Source: Oxytricha trifallax
Lineage: Eukaryota; Ciliophora; Spirotrichea; Sporadotrichida; Oxytrichidae
Reading direction: 5' to 3'
DNA length: 64,000 nucleotides
Assembly (NCBI GenBank): GCA_000711775.1
Contig: ARYC01000527.1
Coordinates: forward strand, 1-64,000
The translations under genes and the position numbers were made by a program. Positions 57,970-64,000 of the stretch are shown here, one piece after another. Within the stretch, counting starts at the first letter, position 1. Every line of letters begins with the position of its first letter. The notes below the pieces were generated by a model. That model was not told the origin of the DNA and searched no databases. It worked only from the letters and a program-made list of their open reading frames with translations.

Positions 57970-58733
57970 CAAATAATATATACAGTGACGCATGTATTGT
58001 CTTATTCACGAATTTATGACCAAATTGTAGACAATTATGAAATGAGTAGATTTTGAAAATAACATGAAATATAAGCATTTAAATTATTAAAATTACATAT
58101 TATTATTTAAAAAGTAATGAATTTATAGCTTTTAAACAAGTTTTAATTAAAAATCTGCATTTTTGTAAATATAAATCGGCATAATTATATTTGAAAATTA
58201 AAAATAAGCAGGAACTTACAAAGATTTGGATGTTTAGATTTTTTAAACATACTCAATAATTAATTTATTTTAAAAGTAATTTCTTAATATAAGTTAAAAT
58301 ATATTTAAATAAATTAATATAGAAATTCTAAGATATAATAATTGACAATAAATTTCATTAACAATTATACCAAAAATAGTAATATAATTTGATAAATTAG
58401 TTTTATGTTTGCAATATTTTAATAGCCGTGAAACATTTAAATATGTTGACAAAACTTAGAAAGTCTAAACATATTCTATCAAACACTCTCTCTCACTTAA
58501 AGGTAAATTTACTATCAACTTAAAATTTTAGAATGAATAAGTGCCTTAGAGCGTTAGATAGTTTCAAACTAAATTGGTTAGTCGATAGAATAATTCTATA
58601 AAGCAAACTGCTATAATTTTATATTATTGCAATTAATTTGAAATAATTTAAGTCTATTAATGTCACTTATATGGCATTAATTTCCAATTGCTTTTTTTAT
58701 TAATAAATATATAACTAATTAAATAACTTTGCT
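57970..58733. other. AT-rich upstream region of the YME1-like gene
   Basis: No coding found. It would include the 5' flank and promoter of the gene starting at 58734, and probably the point where the macronuclear chromosome end is formed; I cannot place that point. Confidence 0.4.
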
Positions 58734-60719
58734 ATGAGTCAGAAAGCCAACTCTAATCTATTATAAGCTTATCGCAAGTCATATTTCGGATAAAACATTC
58801 TTGGCCATTCCAGAATTGCAAGTCAATAATTGAGCAGTATTTCTCAAAGAAATTTCGGTTCTTTCTATCGTGCGATTACTGGGAACACAGTCTCCAAACT
58901 GCTATAATATCAATCAAAATTTGAACAAAACCCTCATAACATTGAGGACGCTTTCTACTACTTTAGGGTAAATATTCTCATTTCAGTATTTGCTTGTCTT
59001 TTTCATTAAGGATATGAAAAAAATGGCTGAATTTAAATTCCAATCACTATGGCTTAACCAATTTATTAAACTGCTTATTTACTCTTAATATAGGAGTTGA
59101 ATAGAAACGGAAATTACCCCACCGTCATTAGACTGTATACTAAGAACGAAATGAGCTATGCCACAAGTCAAAATGCGAAGTACTATATAGTTTTAAATAG
59201 TAATAGATAAAATTTTCTTTAAAATACTGTATATTACTATGATAAAATCAGACAGTAGTACGAATATGCAAAGGAAAATGTGGATAGTATAAAGAGATCA
59301 GCAGGAATGGATGTTACATCATCTGATTTAGGAGAAAATCTACAAAACGTGTTTTTGTCCAAATTATTCGATTTTTTCAAGAAACTTATATATCTAGGAG
59401 CTACCTTTTTCGTGTTCACATTGATATTTAAAAATGTAAGTTCAGCAATATCACTTCACATATAACTAATTTAAAACCATAAATATTACAATTAGATTAA
59501 ACATATAATTCAATTGATAAGGAATTGCTATATTTAATTCTAAATAATATTGTTGCATAATAAGCCATTAAAAATAACATAAATATACAGCTATTAAATA
59601 CATTCCTCAAAATAATGTTTCTAAATTTTGTGATTTTATAGTTTGACCAAAAGTCTTTCATGGAAAATTACAAATTCGATATAAAAAAGGCAAAAGACAT
59701 CCCTTAGAAACTTAGCGATGTCCGTGGAATCGATGAGATCAAAGAAGAAGTAGAAAATCTGATTAAAATGGTTAAGGAACCCGAACGATATCACTCTAAG
59801 GGAGCTAACTTACATAGAGGTGTTTTATTATATGGGTCACCAGGTACTGGAAAGACTTTACTAGCTAGAGCTATAGCAGGAGAATCAGGATGCAATTTTA
59901 TCTACTCAAGATTTTAGTTTTAAAGAATAGTTTTAGGATAGATTTATCAAATTAATGGGAAAATATCAATTAGTAACATGTATATAGTAAAAACTTTAAC
60001 TTAAACTTTTTTTATTTAAAATAAATAAAGCAAATCTACTGCACAGGTTCACATTTCGATGAAATGTTTGTGGGAGTTGGAGCTAAGAGAATCAGAGAGC
60101 TGTTTGCCGAAGCCAGAAAGCACAAGCCATGCATTATTTTCATTGATGAAATCGATACTTTACTTTCAAAGAGTAGAAGGTTTAATGCTGAACATAGTTC
60201 ATCTAGAGCAACCATTAATTAAATGCTTACTGAGATGGATGGTTTCGAGAAGTCTGATCATATTTTAATCATTGGAGCTACAAACCACGAGGATGCTCTT
60301 GATCCTGCTGCAGTTAGGCCAGGTAGATTTGACAAGAAAATTCATTTTATTATAATGAAGTATTTTATTTAATTCTAATCAAATTCATGTACCACTCCCT
60401 GATGTAAACGGAAGAGAAGACATTTTCAATCATTATCTTGATTAAATTAAGAAAGGAGATGATATTTCACCTAAGAAGTTAGCTCAAATGACTCCAGGAT
60501 TTAGTGGTGCTGAAATTGAGAACTTAGTAAACACAGCTATTACAGAGGCTGTTCACAACGGAAAGTATGTAAAATTCTCCTATATATTTAACTTAAAATA
60601 GAGATCATGCTGACATGAGTGATTTTGAGTATGCAAGAGATAGAATTATGATGGGTATCGAAAGAAGAAAGCTTAATATGTCTGATAAAGAAAGACTAAA
60701 TACAGCTATTCATGAAGCT
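58734..60719 (+). CDS. YME1: YME1-like mitochondrial i-AAA protease, main (forward) part
   Basis: ATG 58734, Ser/Arg-rich, acid-poor start ([19 protein letters not shown]) typical of mitochondrial targeting. Coding blocks: 58734-58967, 59094-59186, 59241-59435, 59642-59906, 60041-60345, 60389-60564, 60602-60719. One membrane helix ([15 protein letters not shown]), then AAA+: [16 protein letters not shown] (Walker A), [19 protein letters not shown] (pore region), [13 protein letters not shown] (Walker B) and [19 protein letters not shown] (second region of homology). The part ends at NTAIHEA, half of the HEAGH zinc site; the rest is inverted at 61471-60861. Joined, the coding length is 1947 bp (648 aa), in frame without any correction. 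It would degrade inner-membrane proteins on the intermembrane-space side, as YME1 does. Confidence 0.92.
59187..59240 (+). other. IES in YME1-like gene, pointer TACTAT
   Basis: TACTAT occurs at 59181-59186 and 59235-59240. Removing one copy and the 48 bp between them gives A-K-Y-Y-D-K-I-R in frame. The insert has no GT..AG ends, so it is an IES rather than an intron. Confidence 0.8.
59907..60040 (+). other. IES in YME1-like gene, pointer ATCTACT
   Basis: ATCTACT at 59900-59906 and 60034-60040. Removal joins GCNFIY to CTGSHFDEM exactly as the family requires. Confidence 0.88.
60346..60388 (+). other. IES in YME1-like gene, pointer AAATTCAT
   Basis: AAATTCAT at 60338-60345 and 60381-60388. 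Removal joins [10 protein letters not shown] to VPLPDVNGR, the normal AAA+ sequence. Confidence 0.88.
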
Positions 60720-60860
60720 TTTTCATGTACAACATAAGGTTTATCAAATGAATAGAATATCAAATTTGAAAGAGCAATTAACGATGTTAAATTAAGAATA
60801 TGGCTAGTATTTATAGTTAGTGATTAATTTGAGACTTTGAAACTATAGGTCTACAATAAA
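60720..60860. other. IES between inverted segments of the YME1-like gene
   Basis: Noncoding DNA between the end of the forward part and the 3' end of the inverted part. It contains no recognisable frame of the protease and would be eliminated during unscrambling. Confidence 0.75.
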
Positions 60861-61471
60861 TCAGAACTTTATTAGGTATGGCTCTTTATCCTCCCACTTT
60901 CTTACCTTGTCTTTAGCTAATGCTTTGCCCTCGATAATATTTTTAATCTCCTCGGCATCTAGATAGTCATAGAAGAAGAGATTTTTAGAGAGTTCTCTTA
61001 GCTCTCTTTCTTTATTAGTTAGGAGGCTACTCACTCTTTCAAACGATCTATCAAGAATTTCCTTGACTTGCTTATCAATCATTGCATTATATTTTTCACT
61101 GGTCTGATCCATGTCGCTTGAGATGTAACCAGCTGTCTCTCCAAACATACCGAAATATCTCACTGCCCTGTAAGCCATACTGGTTGCACCTTGCAAATCG
61201 TTACTGCAGCCTGAAGTTATCTTATTATCTCCAATGATTAGCTTTTCGGCAACATGGCCACCCATTGCGACATCGATTTCTGCTAAAATCTTTTCCTTAG
61301 TCATGGAAACTGATTCATCTGGTACCATGTAAGTCTAATAAAAAAGTTAAATTCTATAAGTTTAACGTACTGCTCCTAAACTGCTTCCACGAGCTACAAT
61401 AGTTGCTTTATACAGCTTTTTGGCACCCTTACTGAAATAGCAAGCGATAGCATGACCAGCTTCATGAATAG
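60861..61471 (-). CDS. YME1: YME1-like protease, inverted C-terminal segment (M41 peptidase)
   Basis: Blocks complement(61371..61471) and complement(60861..61334), separated by a 36-nt GTACGT..ATTAG intron (61370-61335). It reads HEAGHAIACYFSKGAKKLY, ATIVARGSSLGATYMVPDE, AMGGHVAEKLIIGDNKI, TSGCSNDLQGATSMAYRA and ends TGA 60863-60861. HEAGH supplies two zinc ligands and the catalytic Glu; SNDLQ supplies the third ligand Asp. This is the protease domain of the gene at 58734-60719, on the opposite strand. The 14-bp CTATTCATGAAGCT at 60706-60719 is repeated in inverse at 61458-61471, so DNA inversion joins the two parts. Confidence 0.92.
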
Positions 61472-63320
61472 TTTTATTTAAATAATAATAATAATAATTT
61501 AGTACAGTCAATGGCTTAATTACTAGTATAAATTTTATATTTTTTAAAAAATTATTTTATATCCAATTTAATTTATCTAAATGCTCGAAAGAACTGCAAT
61601 TATAACAAAAATAATGTTTAGTGTTGCCTTCAAATATTTTTAATTATTATATATAAAGTTGAAATATTTTTTTAAAATTTTTAAATTTGTATTTTTCGAA
61701 AAGTAAATTATTCTTAATTAAGCAAATTGATTAGTTATAATAAATAAATTTATTTAATTTCTAATTTTTAATAAAAATTAGTTATTAAAGATGTTGATTA
61801 TTTCTTTGATTGATTTACATCAATCATCTTTTAGCCTTTTATGAAGACTTTCGAAATTATTATCATAATTTATAAAAAATTTAAAAGTAATCACTGACAA
61901 ATGTTGATATAGTAATCATTCATATTAAACTCTAGACTCTAACAATTATCCATTTGTTTGAATTAAATATTTTTTTAAATAATATATTTAGATTTTACTG
62001 CTCGAATGATTATCAAATAAAGATATTACAATTAATTTCAATGTTTTTCATGTTAAAACAACTTTTCTTTTTGATTGAATTTTTTTTCAAAATGCACATT
62101 TAAATCATTAATTTTTATTCAACACATAATATTCTATTCAGCTAACTTTTTATGGTGCAAAAAAATGTTTTTCTATTATTTCAATTAGAAGTTTGACATC
62201 AAATTAAACCAATAATGCTTAAAATTTTCGATACTTTATATAAATGTTTCTATGACTTCACTAAAATTTTTCATAATAATTTTGATTGATAGATTATCGA
62301 GATTCTAATTTATAACTAAACATTTTTTTCAATTATTTATTAATTAAAACAAAATTCTTGAAAGAGCATTTTAAAAGAATGAGCATAAATTTATTATTTA
62401 TTTAAATAACTGAATTTCCCTTTAAATAAATTCAAGCAATATTTTGCAGATTTTTCTACAAATTAAAGTAAAATTTAAACAAAAAATTTTGACAACTACG
62501 ACTTTTTTGAATATGCAGCATGTAAAGAGTTAAAATTTTAAAAGATTCACAAAGAATAACTTTTCAACTTTCTAATATAATTCAAACTCAAGCTGGCTAA
62601 AAATGAATATTAATTAATATCTATTTCTATTCAGATTTCTTACATAGAAGGAATTTTGCTGCTGCTTGATGGACAAAAAATTCTAGTAAGCAATTTAAGA
62701 ATAAGCACTTTAAAATTAATTTGAATGACAAAAGGAGAGCATGAACCACACACACTCTTTTATAGATCTCACAACAACACCTTAATTATGAGCTAGCGAG
62801 AGTTAATTTGAGGTTTAGAATTATATTTATTTCTACAATTAAAAACTATTTATAAGACATTGATTCTGTCACAGATATTACAGAAGTTTAAATTAACTCT
62901 TAAATAGAAAAAAATTATCAGCAAGTTTCTCACAAAACCCCATCAACTTTTGATACATTTATCCACTACCATTTAAAATAATACTTTCAATAAGTTTATT
63001 TATTATGAAAAAGGTTTTACATATTATTGGTGCTCAATAACTCCCTACTCATAATTTTTCCCCTATTTAAAAAGATGCGAATTGGAAATTGGAAAAAACT
63101 GGTGTACATATTTTCAATAGTAAATTTTAGTTTCCATAGAGATTTTATTATATCTCAAGTAGCTCAGGATTGCTTGATTATAAATTTGAGGCATCTAGGA
63201 TCCATATTTAGAGTTTGATAGACATTTTTTCAATATTGAGGAAAGAAATTATGTCAAAAAAATCGCTATATTTAAATATTTATTTTAATGCTTTTCTCTC
63301 AACACAATTTAATGAAATTT
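61472..63320. other. AT-rich DNA, no gene seen
   Basis: About 1.85 kb of very AT-rich DNA with an ATAAT repeat at 61480-61498. No coding block, transposon end or inverted repeat recognised. Confidence 0.5.
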
Positions 63321-64000
63321 ACAGAAAATCTTATTTAACTTTGAAGTTTAAGATAAAGCCATAGACTTTGCTTCAACCTAGAGATTAGCATAAAATCTAA
63401 CTATCAGAATATAAATAAGGAATGATTGCTTCATCCCCACTTATGAAAATTTCACATTTAAAATAGAATTAATAGCTTATGCTTAACAACAAGCATTTCT
63501 CAATTCTAGACGATTATCAGTAAAATAAACATTTTAATATGATGTCGCTAGTCTCTTAGTAAAACTTAAAAGAGAGAAACTATACATCAGGAATAACATA
63601 CTTATAAATTGAAAGAATTATGAATCTTTTCCTAAAAAAAAATAAATTAATGTTCTTTAATTGGCCTTAGTCCTTAAGACCTTACAACATCATATCATTT
63701 GAACCCTTTCAGGAGAGTTATTCTTCCATTAAATCACTCAACATGATTAATAGTATTCCAATAATAATCTTTAAAAGTCCAGCTTCACAAGTATACTCAT
63801 CATTAACATAGTTTAAACGGGAGCTTACCTAGTCCTCAAAGAAAGAGACATAGCAAAAAGAAAATTCCACCTCTTATCAATTGTTTGCTCTTGGACGTGT
63901 GATTGAGCTTTATCAACAAACTTAAATAAGAAAGGGTAAAATTGTAAACGTTGCAAGATCTTTAAAGCATTATTTTTTAGTTTTAATTGGTGCATCACCT
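63321..64000 (+). CDS. Unknown partial gene at window end
   Basis: Plus-strand coding-like blocks in the ciliate code: FEVQDKAIDFASTQRLAQN, NDCFIPTYENFTFKIELIA, SVKQTFQYDVASLLVKLKR, then (other frames, separated by an AT-rich insert near 63600-63655) GLSPQDLTTSYHLNPFRRV and SLPSPQRKRHSKKKIPPL. Start and end are not visible and the joins are not resolved. No family recognised. It may continue beyond the window. Confidence 0.4.

Overview
This window looks like germline (micronuclear) DNA of a spirotrich ciliate of the Oxytricha/Stylonychia type. Four things point there. (1) Long reading frames stay open only if TAA and TAG code for glutamine and TGA is the sole stop; a CAA/TAA swap at matching glutamine codons of two transposon copies (14641 and 46314) shows this directly. 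(2) Several transposons end in C4A4-type telomere-like repeats inside a 78-bp inverted repeat, flanked by 3-bp ANT duplications, and carry three gene types (DDE transposase, a '22-kDa' protein, a zinc-finger/kinase protein). These are telomere-bearing elements (TBE). (3) Genes are cut by short AT-rich inserts bounded by small direct repeats (IES with pointers) as well as by 26-40 nt GT..AG introns. (4) One gene, a YME1-like protease at 58.7-61.5 kb, is scrambled: its last segment lies inverted, with a 14-bp inverted pointer.

Layout. 1-1.75 kb: a ~178-bp satellite carrying a 552-bp palindromic element. 1.76-10.4 kb: two decayed TBEs head to head, the right one split by a nested full-length TBE (5414-9529). 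10.4-11.0 kb: another palindromic element. 11.15-11.43 kb: a small unknown gene. 11.7-15.7 kb: a full-length TBE. 15.7-17.6 kb: AT-rich, with one cluster of GC-rich hairpins near 17.0 kb. 17.6-19.3 kb: an MT-A70 (DPPW) methyltransferase gene. 19.8-22.4 kb: a second, non-TBE IS630/Tc1-type transposase with a divergent partner gene. 22.5-25.9 kb: a SecA-like helicase gene. 26.7-27.3 kb: a TBE scrap. 27.3-39.6 kb: unknown and coiled-coil genes, one interrupted by a 1.2-kb TBE derivative. 39.65-41.3 kb: a second TBE derivative carrying a CACTA-ended MITE. 41.9-42.9 kb: a kelch gene. 43.0-47.5 kb: an unknown gene interrupted by a fourth full TBE (43337-47412). 48.1-56.7 kb: MORN, PH-like, CSC1/TMEM63-like channel and PEX13-like genes. 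56.8-58.0 kb: a 1.2-kb foldback element with C-rich ends. 58.7-61.5 kb: the scrambled YME1 gene. 61.5-63.3 kb: AT-rich with no gene seen, then a partial unknown coding stretch to the window end.

The genes between the transposons are ordinary single-copy-type cellular genes (mitochondrial protease, channel, kelch, MORN, methyltransferase) that would be released as macronuclear chromosomes after the transposons and IESs are removed. Several genes need a one-base correction, often in an A/T run, to read through. That pattern suggests assembly indels rather than decay for at least some of them. All translations were done by eye; no alignments or searches were run, and family names rest on motifs.
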